Notes under the pieces: generated by a model
The model's input: only the letters and a program-made list of their open reading frames with translations
The model's database searches: none
What the model was told of the DNA's origin: nothing
Program-made: the position numbers and the translations under genes
In this document: positions 13,101 to 27,438 of the stretch, piece after piece
How positions within the stretch are numbered: position 1 is the stretch's first letter
How the letters are laid out: each line of letters starts with the position of its first letter
Assembly (NCBI GenBank): GCA_964020975.1
Contig: OZ026623.1
Location: forward strand, 87,807,041-87,871,040
Direction: 5' to 3'
DNA from: Hermodice carunculata
Lineage: Eukaryota; Annelida; Polychaeta; Eunicida; Amphinomidae
DNA: 64,000 nt

Positions 13101-15914
13101 GATTAACGTCAGCCACTTATGGTGCTTCGTGTGTCGCATCGGTCCGTTGTCACCTTATCGTCATGTTATGAAGATAAATTTCTGCCGCTAGATTCTTTCA
13201 TCTTTGCGACTCGCGCTACTGTTTCCTTGCGCCCCAGAAGAAGCTCTTTTGTTTATACGCCCACTACCTGTCCGTCGAACATCAAAGCACCGCCTCGATA
13301 CGTCACCGGTACCCGCGCAGAGATCAAGGCTTTATTATCTACGAAATCTCCAATAGCAACTTTTTAATAAAGATGGTTGTGAGCATGGAGATTCCGCGGG
13401 TCTCTGTGTACGCCAGAATTAAAGCCTGATTTACAAGGACACAAGATATATATTAAAAGTCATGTATATCTGGGTTGACACACAAAGGGGAAGGCCCACG
13501 ATCTGACAGATAAAAGTCCCGGAAATGTATGAATGTCAAAAAATGCTTGTATATCATCCAGTTTATATCAAGATGGTTATAAATTTGATATTTTCTTCGA
13601 TTTTTGCGATAAAACGCTCAAATATTGCCCACATATAGTACCGATATTACACTCTCGCTCAAGACAAAACTTCGTAGTCATTGTGATTTACAATACGAAC
13701 ATTATGAAGGAACGTTAGGTCATCATTCAAAATACATTTTGCTATAGCGAGTATATCTTTGATCAACTTAAAAGACACATGTAAAGGGAGAAGTAAATGT
13801 TGATTGCATTCGTTATATTGTACGGCCGATTCATGAATAAATGATGGTGTGCATAGATTAAAGATAGCATGATGCATGCGTTGCTGTCTAACCGGACCTT
13901 CAGCATAACAACCTATAATGGTCAAGCCCTATTTGGGACATTTGCACGTTGGTAGTCTTTTTAATGTAATAAAGTATTCTTGCGATTTTTGTAAAAAAAA
14001 AAATGTAGTTGTTTCAACAAGACTGTTTCTTTTTATGAAACAAGTGTCAGCCTTACCTGGGAAATTTGTGAGTGTTTGCAAACAAAGCAGTAGCGATAGG
14101 AGAAGAAAAAACTAACATGTTTTGTAGAGCAATGGTTAACAGCGCTATATTTTCGTAACTAACATTATAACTTGATTTAGGGAATGTATATTCCTATTTG
14201 CGATTTACTATTCTCCATTATTCATTTCCGTCATGGTATGTCACAGAGGTGAAAGGTGTGGTCCTTGCTGATTTATTTAGGCTTGAATTTTTTTCTTTCA
14301 GTCAATGAGGAATTTCTGTCGTGGCTTACCTACATAATCTTTGGTCAATCTGGCGCTAGCCAGATTTGGCTAAAATGTTTCCCACATACAGCCAAGTATC
14401 TGTGATTAGGGATATGTGTACAGAATACTAGACTAAGTGTACAGTATAGGTCCTTTCTTTGATAAACTTCCTACCGACATCGTCAGATTTTCTTATGGAG
14501 TTTGTGGTACAAATATATTGCGTAACGGTATTGAAAGGCCAAATATACAGCTTTGGTCGTCTGGCTCCTGGACTTCTGAAAAAGGTGCGCACGATTTCTC
14601 CACGGCCTTCAGTGTCTTGCTCATATATCAGGAATGAAATTGGAAAGCAAAACGTGAGACATCGTAACATCATTATTTGCTTGTCCCGCCATGTCTAGTT
14701 TTAACGTATTGCATATCGTGTACAACAATAATTTGTTAATGATCAAGCAAACGCTTTTATTAAAAATAGGTTTGAATTGTTTTTGAATTTCTGTTGATCA
14801 GTTACACTGGTTGAGATCGTAACAAATGGTTCTTCAAGATTGCCATATTCTCTTTACGTCGTCATCGATACTATTTACAAGTGTGCCAATTTAATGTGCT
14901 TCAGTTCTGCATGCACGAAATCAAACAGAATGCCCTCACAGTCCAAATGAAATCAGACTGATCGAGTACATTTATCATCTTTTCCCAGTGATGCTTACAT
15001 CATTAGAATCCAATCTAGCATTGACCATTTTGGTGAAGACAGGAGCAAGTATACATAGATATTAATAACATTATTTGCACATTATACCATAATTATCAAC
15101 AAGGGAATGATTCTTAGCTTCCCTTATTGAGCCGGCCGCGTTCAGTAGCCCAGGACGACCTCGTACATATAGACATCATTGGCATATAGACACCAACACA
15201 GCAACATGGGGACCAAGCCGGACTGCCACATTTTTATTATAAATTGGCAGAGCTACCGGAATCAAATTTAGTCTGTCTAATGATTCCTTGCCTCCGCTTG
15301 TTCCGAATCCCCATCACGTTTTGCTTAGGGTTCCAAAGCTTATATAAGAAACCAGACTAATAGCCAGCGTTATGACTTTTGGTGAATTACGGTTCTTTAT
15401 GGGCGCCCAGGCGTGGCTTAATGGCCTTTATAATTTTCTAGTTTACGGTTTTATAGAGCGCTCATTTACAAGCGCGTGGATTTAAAGACCCACTCGTGTA
15501 CGACACGCGCCGACGTTATCCTGCAGCTCCGCGTAAGGTGAGCGCTAACAGACTTATTAAGCCTTACTTAATTCCTAGCCGGGTGCAGCAAATACGAAAC
15601 TATGCCTAAGGGGCGTAGGCCATGATACTATAATGGATCTCAGAGCTGCTTAATGGCCCAAGAGCTTTCCTGATGTGGACGCAAATCCTCAATAAGTTAG
15701 AAGTAAACTTCAGAGATTGCCTGGAAGCCGTGTTGTGGGTGAAATAAACGGAGCATGGCACATTGCTTTCTGCCAAAGTCCATATTTTGCTCATCAGACG
15801 AAGTCAAAGACTGACTATCCGGGAAAGGACAAAAGAGACAGGACAAATAAAACAAAGATGAATGTGTGCGTTAACACTTTAGGTAAGAATGCACCATATA
15901 ACCATAAGATTGTT

Positions 15915-15916
<2 letters not shown>
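10119..15916. other. Long stretch without a recognisable gene
   Basis: Unique sequence with few repeats. A minus-strand frame at 12597-12803 reads protein-like in places (FISCQNGDAFVVWLHGSL) but has no supporting splice sites. A more GC-balanced block at 15121-15560 contains several TTTATNA-type sites and might be regulatory. Confidence 0.55.

Positions 15917-15984
<68 letters not shown>
15917..15984. repeat. (GA)n microsatellite
   Basis: About 34 pure GA units. Confidence 0.95.
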
Positions 15985-15987
<3 letters not shown>

Positions 15988-18900
15988 TTGAAGAAGAAAA
16001 TCATTAGGCCCTATTCAAAGGATTAAAACTGACACGAACAATAGAATGTCGCCATTCTTTTACTGGATGAATACATACCATATTATTGGGAGTAGATACA
16101 AGAGGTTTGCCAACCATTATCTAGCATTAGTGCTGACGGAGCTACTCGGTGGAATTATGTTCCAAGTTATCACCAAACGGCTTAGTGCTTATGATTTATG
16201 ACAGTGTCTATATTATTTACGACAGAAAACAAATCAGAAATTTTTCCCGTGAGGTATACACAGCCGTAAAAGTCACATTTATATTTACGGCCGGATATTC
16301 GGCAGTAAATTTACCCCGATCAACTTGGTTGGCAATCGTTTCTGAAACTTTTAGCAAACTGAAAAAACATTCCTCTGAAAATCATTCAGTCAGAACTTAA
16401 TGGGATTCCAATGCGGACGGGAAAGTTACGTGTGTGCATGTATATTTTGCGCCAAATGCCAAAGACAACCGGGATAAAAAATAGCCTTGTCGGGTCGCGC
16501 ATATTTGGTTGTAAATAGCACCGGAGTCGTACAATCCTGTCGGGTCCTTGAGAAGATTCAAACCACCCTGGGTTACGCACTATTGTAAGTTGCACAACCT
16601 ATCTTATATTCTCAATGTCACACATCGGATTTCACAAATCAATACACACAGTGTGCGTATTGAAATTATGTAGATTCATTGAATCTCCTGTGATACTGTC
16701 AGATTGCCGAGTTATCACAGTTAATAGCCTGCTGAGCAGCCATCAATGTTACAGCAGACTCGTATAGCATAGAGGCAACCGACAGAAACGCCAGGAAAGC
16801 GGTCTTCTCAGAAAAAAGAAAAAGAAAAAAAGCTGCAGACACAACCGGCAATGCTTCCATGGAGGCTGATATTCTTCTAATTCCGACACGGATCCTGAAT
16901 GTCAGGGAAGGCAAAAGGCAAGGGCAAGAACAAAACGTTCAAGAACTGCCTAAAAGAGGGCACTGCAGTCAGTGGAAGGCTAGGGTTGTGTATTCCCATT
17001 TCTTTACATTGTAATTTGCAACTTAACTTGAAAACTACTGCCCATAGAAACACCAAATTTCAGACAGTAAATCTAGATGCATAAGTAAATACCTCAAGAA
17101 AATCATGTATCCACAGCTACAAAAGTGACAAGTTTATCTAAGGTTAGTTTAACATACAAACTAATGGGAATACACGGCTCTAGTCCTCCAAATGTTTGTG
17201 TATTCAGTTGTATTGAGGCAAATACACACCTTGGAGCTAATTCTGACCTTTCATATTCAACAACCTGTTCTATCCTCTGGTCATTCTTAATCGCAGACTT
17301 TGAAACCTCTGAAGCAGAAGCTACTTTGTAGTTTTAACTTGGTCGTCGGGGTCTACAGATTAAAGCAATCACAACCAAAGAATGACAGTCAAAAGAACGA
17401 CAGGAAAATTTGTCAGGTCAAAAACCTTGACCTGAAGCTTTCATTATCTCCCAATCATAACGTACAGTGTCTATTTTTAGGAACATGTCGTAGGCAAATA
17501 AAAACGTGCTGTATTATGAAAGAAAGGGAAATTATGACACAAAATGACATTATAAATAGATAAATGAATCAGTCAATCAATCAATCAACAAACAAACAAA
17601 TAAATAAGACCCAGATGATTAATTCATTCTGATTTCAAAAGGTCTTGAACAGATTATGGATATTTTATCCAGATAATATGTCCATGAATAGATCGACGAT
17701 CCTCTCGATTCTTTGCTTACATGCACATCATGCCACGGTAGCACTTGTCATTTTAAAAGACCGCCCATACTGCCAACAAACCCTCTCTTACATTACAGGT
17801 GAAGGTGATCCTAAAATGCAGATAAAATTATTAGAGAAATATACTCGTCTCATTAAAGGCTCGGTTTAAAAAGGTATGAAGTCTCTCACGAGAGGTGCCC
17901 CATTGGAGCAGGTACTACAGTATGATATCTGTACCCATATCTACCAACTGAAGACAAAGTATCGCAAACTTTACATGTACATGTATAGTGACGATGAGCC
18001 ACGAGATATCAGAAGGACCATGCTCAGAAAGTGTATTTTACCCTATAGGTGGCTATTATGATTGCCATTTCAATCAAATATGTAAAAGAAGAGCTCAAGT
18101 TTTCTCTATTCTGAACCACGCAACTTCAAGCCCATCCTTTACCAAATTAGGATTGTCGGTTCCCAGTACATGTGATTTTGTGACGCCAAGAAACATGTAC
18201 ACGAACTCAAAATCGTTAAAGGCGACAGAAGGACGTATTGTGTGACCCCCCAATCTATTTGTTATACGTCGCCGTCTGAAATAGAGAGCGTAAGGGTTTC
18301 CGTCTCAGGTGTAAGGATAGGTGCTTCTTATAAAAAGGGTCTCAGCTCTCAGCGCGGACTGGTACCGGGACAAGAGTGTCAAGAAAAAGTTCAAACACTA
18401 ACTTTTGTCCTAATCCCTTGTACAACTTGAAGTTATTACGTCACTAATAGACTTAGCCTGTTAGCTCTCGGGAGCCACTGAGGGTTGTTTTACATCGGAA
18501 AAACAACCAAGGTTTGTAATGTTTCTTTGATACTCAATACCAAAGCAGTTCACGTGAGCTCCAAATCGTGTGGGACTCTTCAATGAGTTGTTAATTAAGT
18601 CATCACTGGTCATTCTCAGTGGTGTAAATTTGACCCCTCCTCTCGCGTTCCAGTATTCCTCATGCGTGGTGTGGTTCGGCGCTATATGTTTATGTGCCAC
18701 TTTACTAAAGCCATTTAATCTGATCTCCATCAGATACGACGTTCCAACGCAATTTCTTTTCTTTGAGCGCCAATCGATGGTTGTTATGTGCAATTAGTTT
18801 TCTGTTTCAGACTGACCTAACGCATCATATCTATCATGGCTTAGTGCTGCTATTGAAGTAAAAAAGTAACATATTACGTACAAAGGCGTAACATTACATG

Positions 18901-20829
18901 TTTTCTCTCTCGTCCTCTGAGGCATCGAAGTGCCAAAATGATAAAGACACTTTGGAGACGATATCCCGTCGAAAGCTGCAGCAAAAGGATACACCTTTTA
19001 GTTGCCTTTTCTAGTGGGTTAGACGAGAAATGGCTGGTCTATTTGGTAGACAAATGTTTGCTGAATAAACCCAGCCCATTTCTCATTTTTTCAGATTGAT
19101 TCTTTAACGAACAGAATTATGACAAAGAGATAATGTAGCAAAAACGAAAGTTCGAAACTTGCAAAATGTCTCACTTCGGAAAATTTTGTGTATATAAAAA
19201 ACTTACAAAAACAAAGGGATGTGGAGACAGATAAAATCACTTTATACGAATTTGTCAACATTGCGTCACCTATGATGAATATACAAGTTTATTTACATGT
19301 TCTTAGAGGGGTCGAGTGGGTTATATTGTTGACTTAGGAGATAGTTCTGCCCACAATGTTAGGCAAAGCCAGAGAGTCGCGGTCCTCGTTCTTGGCCAAT
19401 CATATCGCAGCATACAAACATGAGCTCTTGACTATCGAAGTCAGTACATCGTTGTCTCATTGTTACCTTATGGACAGCTTTAGGACAGCTATACTAGCTT
19501 AATCAAAGCGCCCTGGGTGGACACACCATTTCTCTTCTGTTTGCCTGTTTTACAAGTTCCACGTATTTATGACCTAAAATTTATACATGCAAATACATTG
19601 GTAATAATTTGAGTGATTTTTAACCCGATGGCGATTGCTCAAGTTTGAAGGCAACTATACAAATCCTGATACCGGCTTGTCCAGGTAAGCTTTGACTTTG
19701 CTCTATTTATTTTCCATACGGTACAGCCGTGTGAGCCAAGATTTGGAGTGCCAAGCAGAAGATACGACTAGTTTTTATTTTGTGTGTTAAAGTATGAAAA
19801 TATAGTGCTGATGTATTTTATAAACTGCCTGTGATAGGCCAATTTCATTGTGACAGATGTTATAGGTTTAGAACATTGCAAACACTTTTTTTTTAAGAAA
19901 CTTAATTTTCCTGTCTTATTATTTGGAGTTCATTTTGACCTAACGCACAGAAATTGACTTACGTGATTTATTGAAAAGAATTCCCAAACACCAAAAATTA
20001 AAAATGAAGGCACTCTAATGGAGATATCACAGGCGTAAGCTTTGTTTAATGCTCGATAAGTTTCATGATTATATACAAACTCCTGGAGATATTACAGGTG
20101 TATGCTTTTTGTTGTATTCGTTACATTTCATGTTTAAATACAAACTGTGTGAATAATTGTATGCCTGTGCAATGCAAATTGCCTCGCCTTTTTGTTGATG
20201 ATTTTTTTTACAGTTAGAATCAGCACATGGTGCTTCAAGTAAGAAAGTTCACATCCTTTCAAAAATGGACTATTATTGACTTGTTGTGTCTTCGTGTCAC
20301 AACAATAACTACGCGTACATACTCCTCAAACGAGTACACGTTCATGGCAATAATATTCAGAATGTATGAAACTAACCTCGAAAACGATATCTTAAGTTAC
20401 AGAAAAAAGATATGATGAAACAAATCTAGGTTCTGGTCCCGCAAAAGTATAAACGTACCAGTCAAAAAGTCTTTTCATGGTTTGATGATCTGTAGTTACA
20501 CATCATCAAATTTCATTTCAAAAATACAGTATTTGTACCTTATGTAGTTGGACTTGAAACTAATTTTCAACTGTGATTTAATCAGGCAGCAAAAGAGAAG
20601 ACATTGAGTTTAATTTTATTTTTAATTGATTAATTTTTTCCAGAAATATTCAAATAAAGGATGCAAAATGTGTAATGTGGGATGTATACACATGCCTGCT
20701 GTTCATGCTAAAATACCAACTTTGCTTGGAACTGATGACTTTCAAATCGTTTGTTAATGAACAAGAAGGTTTGATATAAGCTTAGACTACTGATCATCTG
20801 ATTTGTCGAAATAAGTTCTTTCGGAAGAA
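15985..20829. other. Long stretch without a recognisable gene
   Basis: Unique sequence. The minus-strand ORF 18461-18793 (110 codons) is the longest non-repeat frame here but has no recognisable domain. The only structure I noted is the inverted repeat at 19025. Confidence 0.55.
19025..19084. repeat. Short inverted repeat
   Basis: GAGAAATGGCTGG and CCAGCCCATTTCTC are reverse complements with a one-base bulge, separated by about 33 bp. The function is unknown. Confidence 0.4.
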
Positions 20830-21050
20830 GCAAAAAAAAAAAAAAAAAAACAAAAAAAAAAAACAAAAAAAAAAAAAAAAAACAAACAAACAGAAAACAA
20901 GAAAAAACCCAAGCAAACAAATAAAAACAAAAAAAAAACAAAAACAAAAACAAAAAAAAACGAAAACAAAAAAAAAAAAAAAGAGAAAAAAAAAAGAGAA
21001 AAAAAAAAAGAAAAAGAAAAAAAGGAGGAGAAGAAAAAAATGGTTCTAAA
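20830..21050. repeat. A-rich low-complexity tract
   Basis: About 220 bp of A runs broken by single C, then single G. The Phe-rich ORFs on the minus strand are artefacts. Confidence 0.93.
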
Positions 21051-22273
21051 AAAATCAGAAACGTATACCTTGGGGTAATCTATCGGAGAAGCAGCAGTGA
21101 CTGTTGTTACACGGAGCATTCACTTTCTATTATGGACTGCACGTATGGCGAGCATTGTTGTGATAAATATACCCTTTGAAAGAAGTTGCTGATTGAACTT
21201 TTCATAAAGCGTTTCACAAAACGCTGCTATCCAGACACTGCATAATGCTGTTCATTTTTTTTAATGAACACCTCAAGAAAATAAAATTTAAGAGTCAATT
21301 TAGTGCTTACATGTCTTATTATCTGGTTTTCTAATATTGTTGCTGTTGCTCTATTTGAAAGCTACGCTTTAGGAATGTTATTATCAACATCTTTGCAGTT
21401 GTCAATCAATGTAATTGAAATTATTATTATTATCATCATCAACATCATCTTTCATTTTAGATACTGTTAATGCAGGCTTAATGTCACCAATGTATTAGCG
21501 ATCATCTCTTGTATAATGCACGATTGTATAACAAATTTATTGTTTGCCAAAATTTTATCACAACGGCATACAAACTATTTAAATTATTATAACACTATAG
21601 GTTTACATAAAATGAAAGTTACGAAGAAACGTGGTCAATATCCCTTTACTTTTAATTTTGATGTTCGCACCCAGAACAGACAGTCACTTTATGGGTGCAA
21701 CGAGCTCAGATATACCTGATCCCAATCAATAGGAGTGTATCTTGATTCCATTATGTCTCTCCTGTATCCTTAGTGTCTCCCACGTGTATTTAATTAAGCT
21801 ATTTTCAGCTTGAAAGGGAAGATGTTTGTTGATAATTAGTAGTCAATTTGTTCCGTCATTTCGCACTTGTGAACAAGGTTATAATGTTTGTACTTTTGGG
21901 TACTCCTGGCTGAACTTGCTATTTGATGTGCCCGAGTCAACAAGACGAGCGAGAACCTCTCAAGTGGTGTTTAGGTCATTCATTGTTGAAAAAAAAAGCA
22001 AACAGTTATACGCGGAGCCAACTGTTTCTGGAGATGAATTATTTAAAATCCAGGAACAAACGGAGAGAAATTCACGAGGCAGACGAGTAATTAGTAGCGC
22101 TGGGCGTTAACCACTATTGTTTAGAGTTATTACCAAAATTAATGTGCCTTCTGTACGGAGTACGGATGCGGCTTTTAGGAGGAATGGTGATCCGGGATCG
22201 TGTCCCAGTACTTGTTGATGGCCTAATGCTGTCGCTACTGTTACTTTTGCACTGGTGTTTCCATAGCTTGACC

Positions 22274-22385
22274 AAAAAAAAAAAAAAAAAAAAAAATGGG
22301 GGAGGGGGTGGTGAAGGGGGAAGACAAGAGGAAAGGGGCACTCGAAGGGAGAAGGAAGAAGACGAAGAGGGAAGGGGGAAGAAAA
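22274..22385. repeat. Poly(A) followed by a purine-rich GGA/GAA tract
   Basis: A23 at 22274-22296, then about 90 bp almost wholly of G and A. A second purine block lies at 22510-22600. Confidence 0.85.
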
Positions 22386-23624
22386 TGGGATATATTTTCA
22401 TGCAGTGTTTATTGTGTCTTGTGCGTCTTTATATGTACTGGAAATCCTCTGGATCAGTGTACTTATGAACTATTAGGCTATCCAGTAAAAGTAAATATGC
22501 TTAAACTGGACTAAAATGGGAGAAAGGAATTACAAAGAGGGAGGAGGAAGGCAGGAGGAAGGGGGAAGAAAGAGGAGAAAAGAAGGGGACAAAAGCAGTG
22601 AGGGTATCGTTAGGCATAACACTGAGTGCGTGCATTGGTTAGAAGTTTGAATTTAAACATGGTTTATTTAGACTATGACTCGTGGTTCATACAGCACAAA
22701 TTTACATATAAGCCTGAGAAGAAAATAGGGTTCTATTCTACAACGAAGGCAAATATGATTTGCGTTTGCAGCACTGAGGGATTAAGGGGGGGGGGATAAG
22801 GGTTGCAATTGTTCACCAGCAAGACTATTTGGAACAAGCACAGATACTTTCTAATCCCCTCTCTAAATCGCTATTTATGATGTTTCAACATAAGCCGGCC
22901 TGCTATAAAAACTACATTTTATATTTTCATTGCATTTTCCCCGATTTTTTTAATTAAGTCAAATGCTCTATAACTATTGGGAACACACATTATGTGCCGC
23001 ATGGGATGAAGCTATCTTCCCCTATATAATTAGTGATCTGTATAATCATGATATGATGTTGCCTTTTCGTGGCGTAAACAAGGTAATTAAAGCACAAAAA
23101 ATGCATATCCTACCAAATTAGCATATTCTGTAAAATTGTAAGTGGCAAGTCATCCGGTTTTCCTGGATTTCTCAAGGGACCTTTTTTCAAAATAGGAATT
23201 AGCCCCCCCCCCCCGTTTTCAGGATTTTTTTTTTCTGGGTAAGATAAATCATCCCTCCTTATCAAAGTTTGATAAACAAAGACAATTAGTAAAGCTATCA
23301 TGACAATTACTTTCAGCCGATAATAGTTCCCACTTGCTACCATATCATTCTCTGCTCCCGAACAATTAAAACATAATGCCAAATGAGTTTCGAGCGGACG
23401 TGCATCTAGGATGTAATTTTCGCTATCTTCAAAATTGGTTACTGGTTAGTTGCGATTAGATGACTGTAATGGTTATACGGCAGCTGTATCGTCAATAATC
23501 CGGGTAAACTTTCAGGAAACGCCCTGTGAAGCAAAATAGCACAAGACCGGATTTTGACACGAGACAGGATTACGACAGACGTTTTAACATCTGATAATGA
23601 TGAAACATCTAATAAAAAGACAAT

Positions 23625-23626
<2 letters not shown>

Positions 23627-23702
<76 letters not shown>
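23627..23702. repeat. (AT)n microsatellite
   Basis: About 37 pure AT units. Confidence 0.95.
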
Positions 23703-23710
<8 letters not shown>

Positions 23711-23787
23711 ACATATATGTAGCATTTAGCAGCCCGCACAGTTACTTTCCTTTGTATTTTACTGTTCCACATGCCATTCAGGGTCAT

Positions 23788-23805
23788 ATATATATATATA
23801 TGTAT

Positions 23806-23882
<77 letters not shown>
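23788..23882. repeat. Compound (AT)n (CT)n (AT)n microsatellite
   Basis: A short AT run is followed by (CT)n at 23811-23855 and AT again to 23882. Confidence 0.93.
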
Positions 23883-23891
<9 letters not shown>

Positions 23892-26227
23892 AAAACTATA
23901 TATTTATAGCAAGTTTTCCAAACGAGTTTTATGTCGCAAGAAAATGTACAAATTGAGTATTTACCTCTGGACAAACTTTTAAATTTCGCATGAAAAAATA
24001 TGGCAGCATCCTTTAATAAATTTAGCATTGAACAAAAGGGTTTGTTGTTTCTACATTCAATACACATGGGAATATAACAGTATGCGAGCATGTTCTGTAT
24101 GATGAAAAAATAACCACACCGCATACTCAGAAAGGATGAAGGGCAGTGTTTTTGGTTAGTGTGGGGGGTCGCGTGTATCCTGTTTATTTTCCGTAAATCC
24201 ACAGCTTTGTTCGTTCCCAACTAAAAATCACAGACGACTGTACCCTGCACGGTTCAGCGTTCCTTAAAATACGTGTATTCAAACCGTGTTCCCAAAGCTC
24301 AAACACAACTGTTCCATGTTCCAAAATAAAAAAAAGTGTCTATATTTCCAAAAACCCTTACGGGAACCCTTTGTTATGTTCCACAGGGGACCATTGTAAA
24401 AAGCAACATTCCTGACAAAGTAGAAAGTATAAGATCTAACTTGAACACACCGTAAAATATCGTCCGGAATGAAACATGGACAAATTCAGAAATGCCAACT
24501 CGACGTGGACACATTGCAAACGATCTCTTTGTGAAACCAAATAAACGACATTCAAATTATAAAACCGACACACTTTGTATCCGGAATTATGTCGCGACTT
24601 ACGATTAGGGTAAAAACAAAATAGTTCTTCCGCAAAGTCATGCACCCTAAATCTTTGTAATTTATTTACCCTAGAATTAAAGAAAAGTGCATCCAATGTA
24701 TATTTTTTAATGTATGAATGGAAGGGTATTTCTCACGTTGCTATGTACATGATTGGTAGCTATATTCAATTTTGAACTGATAGTAGTACATGTTTGTTTT
24801 ACATCTTAAAATTTAAGATGTCACTTTAATAACAACATGATGAGTAATTATAATTTCAATTTTTCGGCATTACAATTTAAGAACACGTTTTTATTCTTTT
24901 TCAGTTGGATAAATATGACAGTATGACGGCTGTTTGTCGTATTTTGCTTATTATCAAATCATGAATACCAAAACGAGTTTCTATTTTTATCATAAGTCAA
25001 CACGTTACTGTGATAGTTGGCAGGTAGGTAACCATTCTTGGCTTCATACAGATTATCCTCCTAGATTATCAAATAAGAGCTGTTTGCATTATCTGAAGAG
25101 TTAAGAAAAAAATGATAGCATAGCCGATAAACAACAAATGCCCTTCAAAATGACAAATGTCCCAAAAAATGAGCCGCATCAATTTGGGAATTGACGAAGA
25201 CGGCCAGAAACTTGGCATCAGTTACTTCTCTGCTGTGAAGAACGTAACCCTGGCTTGTCTGGGCACTGCAAATTGTACTGAGTCAGAAATTTGATCTTGT
25301 CGATTATTATTAATACGCGTGACCCTTAATAAACCCATATTGTTCCTGGCGAGGCTACTTATGGTCGAACGAGGAGCCGCACAGCCTCCGTGTCGACGAG
25401 GACCCCTGTAGTGACAGGCGGCATACCCAGGCCACGTGGAGCCGGGCAGACTCAGTCAGTTTGTGCGTGTAAGCAAAATGTACATATGCATATTTTTCAT
25501 GGCTCGTTCCTGTCATATCTAGCGCAACGTCAATAGGTAAACACTATCGTTTTTAAACATTTCCCCTTTTTAAATTTTATTTCATTTGTTTCATAGTTGG
25601 GAATAATTTAAATCTGTATGTGTATTTATGCTGCTGCATCGGAGGTTACTGTTCAAAACCCAGACATAAGTTCACTTGGGTTTTCTAACCTATCATTGCC
25701 TATTTATCTTTTTATTACCACTTTCTTTAAAATATGTTTACTAGTCCTATCTTCAAAGTCATAGAAATGAATTATTCATCTGTTTCTGTCACTTCAAATT
25801 TTTGTTCTCAGACAATAAAGGACACAGTTATAGTTAAGCAATGTGCAGTAGACTGTCATATTTAAATCGCTGTCGTATAGAGACCATATTAACTTACAAC
25901 CGTATTTTCACCGTACTATTTTTATTTATTAGTTAATATTTCCACATTAAGGCTGCTCGTCTGTTACGACTACACATTCCAGTTCCTTGAGTAGTTTAAA
26001 TGAAGAGGTTCTATCGAGGTTCTATCGTGTTATATTTTCTGTATATGTAACGATAGAAAGAAGCAAACAAACAAATGAATAAACCAGGATCATCAACTAG
26101 CCAGCTAACAGAACACATACACTTATGAACATAAACTGAAAATTGGCTCTCCGTGGATACTGATCGCCTTAATTTGTATGCTAAGAATTACCCTTGTTTT
26201 GCACAATTTAAGCATTTAAGCATTACT

Positions 26228-26451
26228 CCCCCCCCCCCCGAAAACCACCGCCACCATCACCACAGCCACCACCACCACCATCACTACAACCACCATTACC
26301 ATCACCACCGCCACCACTATCACCGCCACTACTACCACCATCACCACCACCATCGCCACCGCCACCGCCACCATCACCGCCACAAACGTCTCCACCACCA
26401 CCACCACCACCATCACAAACATCTCCACCACCCCCTCATCATCATCATCAC
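26228..26451. repeat. C12 run and imperfect (CAC/CAT)n tract
   Basis: About 200 bp of CAN trinucleotides after a 12-bp C run. Poly-His and Val-rich ORFs here are artefacts. Confidence 0.93.
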
Positions 26452-27360
26452 TTTTGCCCAAAACGACTAGTAGCCCAATGAATAGACATAAGACCATCAC
26501 CTTTCTGTTCTTTCATGAGTTAGTAGGCCTACTCAGAATAATTACAGTTCTCACGGTCTACTTTGAAGATGCGAGAGTCCGTTTTCATGTGTCTATTTTG
26601 GGATTTCATGATCCGATGTATCAAAATCAGGAATACTTGTGTTCATATTTGAAACCAAGGGTAGCCTCCTTGTTCAAACTGAGGGTTTACAGATATATAC
26701 AGTATTTCTAAGATTAGGATGTGGCATAATGATAACTATATTATCCCAACCAGGCCATTAGGTCCACGTTATATTCACTCAAGGTATTGCTGGCAGACAT
26801 GATGCAAATGCATGTCGTGAAAGTCTGTCGTGCTACTAAACAATATTTCTCACAGTCACAATTCAAAGGAGGGTGTGGCACGTGCTGGCCGGCTGAGTGG
26901 TTTTCGACCGAGACTTAAACTATCTGGATTCATGTGATTTATTAGGAAATCCCGCGCAAGGTAAACGTCGCATTTGTTGAACATTAGATATGATATGTTC
27001 AGGGGCGCCTTTGCAACATTGCGGGTTCATAATGCGATCGAAATATGGCGAAAAACAAGATGACTGCTTGCTTCCTACTAGATTATACGTGACATTCATA
27101 TCAGCGCGATGCTACATTGGTTCGTATCATTAAACAAGGAAGTTCCCGTGTTTGCAGACAGATCCTTGTATCAAACAGGGCTAAATATGTTCCTGTTGCC
27201 AAACAAGAAAAGTGGGTAAAATTTACTGTTTAAAAAAAGTCATCGTTATGCTCTTCAAACACGTACGGAACTTGATATGAGAGTGAGTCGTCATGTATGT
27301 TTTGAAATAAATATTCCTTACTCCCACAACTGTTAGTGACCGTTGGGTTTTCATCGCTGA

Positions 27361-27438
27361 TGACGTCAGTGTATCCGTATCATGGTGGCTGATTGTCACT
27401 GTTGCCTGGAGACAGGATGAGACATTTTGGCGGGAAAT
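27361..27438. promoter_or_regulatory. Promoter-like motif cluster (CRE, E2F, YY1-like)
   Basis: A perfect CRE palindrome TGACGTCA (27361-27368) lies within 80 bp of ATGGTGGC (YY1-like), GTTGCCTGGAGAC (half X-box-like) and TTTTGGCGGGAAAT (27425-27438), a consensus E2F site. Such a mix is typical of a TATA-less promoter. No convincing exon could be assigned to it. Confidence 0.3.

Larger units (their letters stand above)
21051..27360. other. Non-coding stretch with a GC-rich islet
   Basis: Mostly AT-rich with the listed simple repeats. At about 25340-25480 a 140-bp CpG-containing block stands out. One frame reads NPYCSWRGYLWSNEEPHS and onward to a possible donor CGT|GTAAGC. It could be an exon or a regulatory islet. 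Confidence 0.5.

Noticed and set aside
16899-17084. MSGKAKGKGKNK start resembling a histone N-terminus
   Set aside because: The similarity ends after a dozen lysine- and glycine-rich residues and no histone fold follows.
18461-18793. 110-codon minus-strand ORF
   Set aside because: Fairly protein-like but unrecognised, without a convincing acceptor or donor.
20708-21119. Phe-rich minus-strand ORFs resembling membrane segments
   Set aside because: They translate an A-rich low-complexity tract.
23554-24220. 142- and 153-codon ORFs on opposite strands
   Set aside because: Both run through AT and CT microsatellites that lack stops in these frames.
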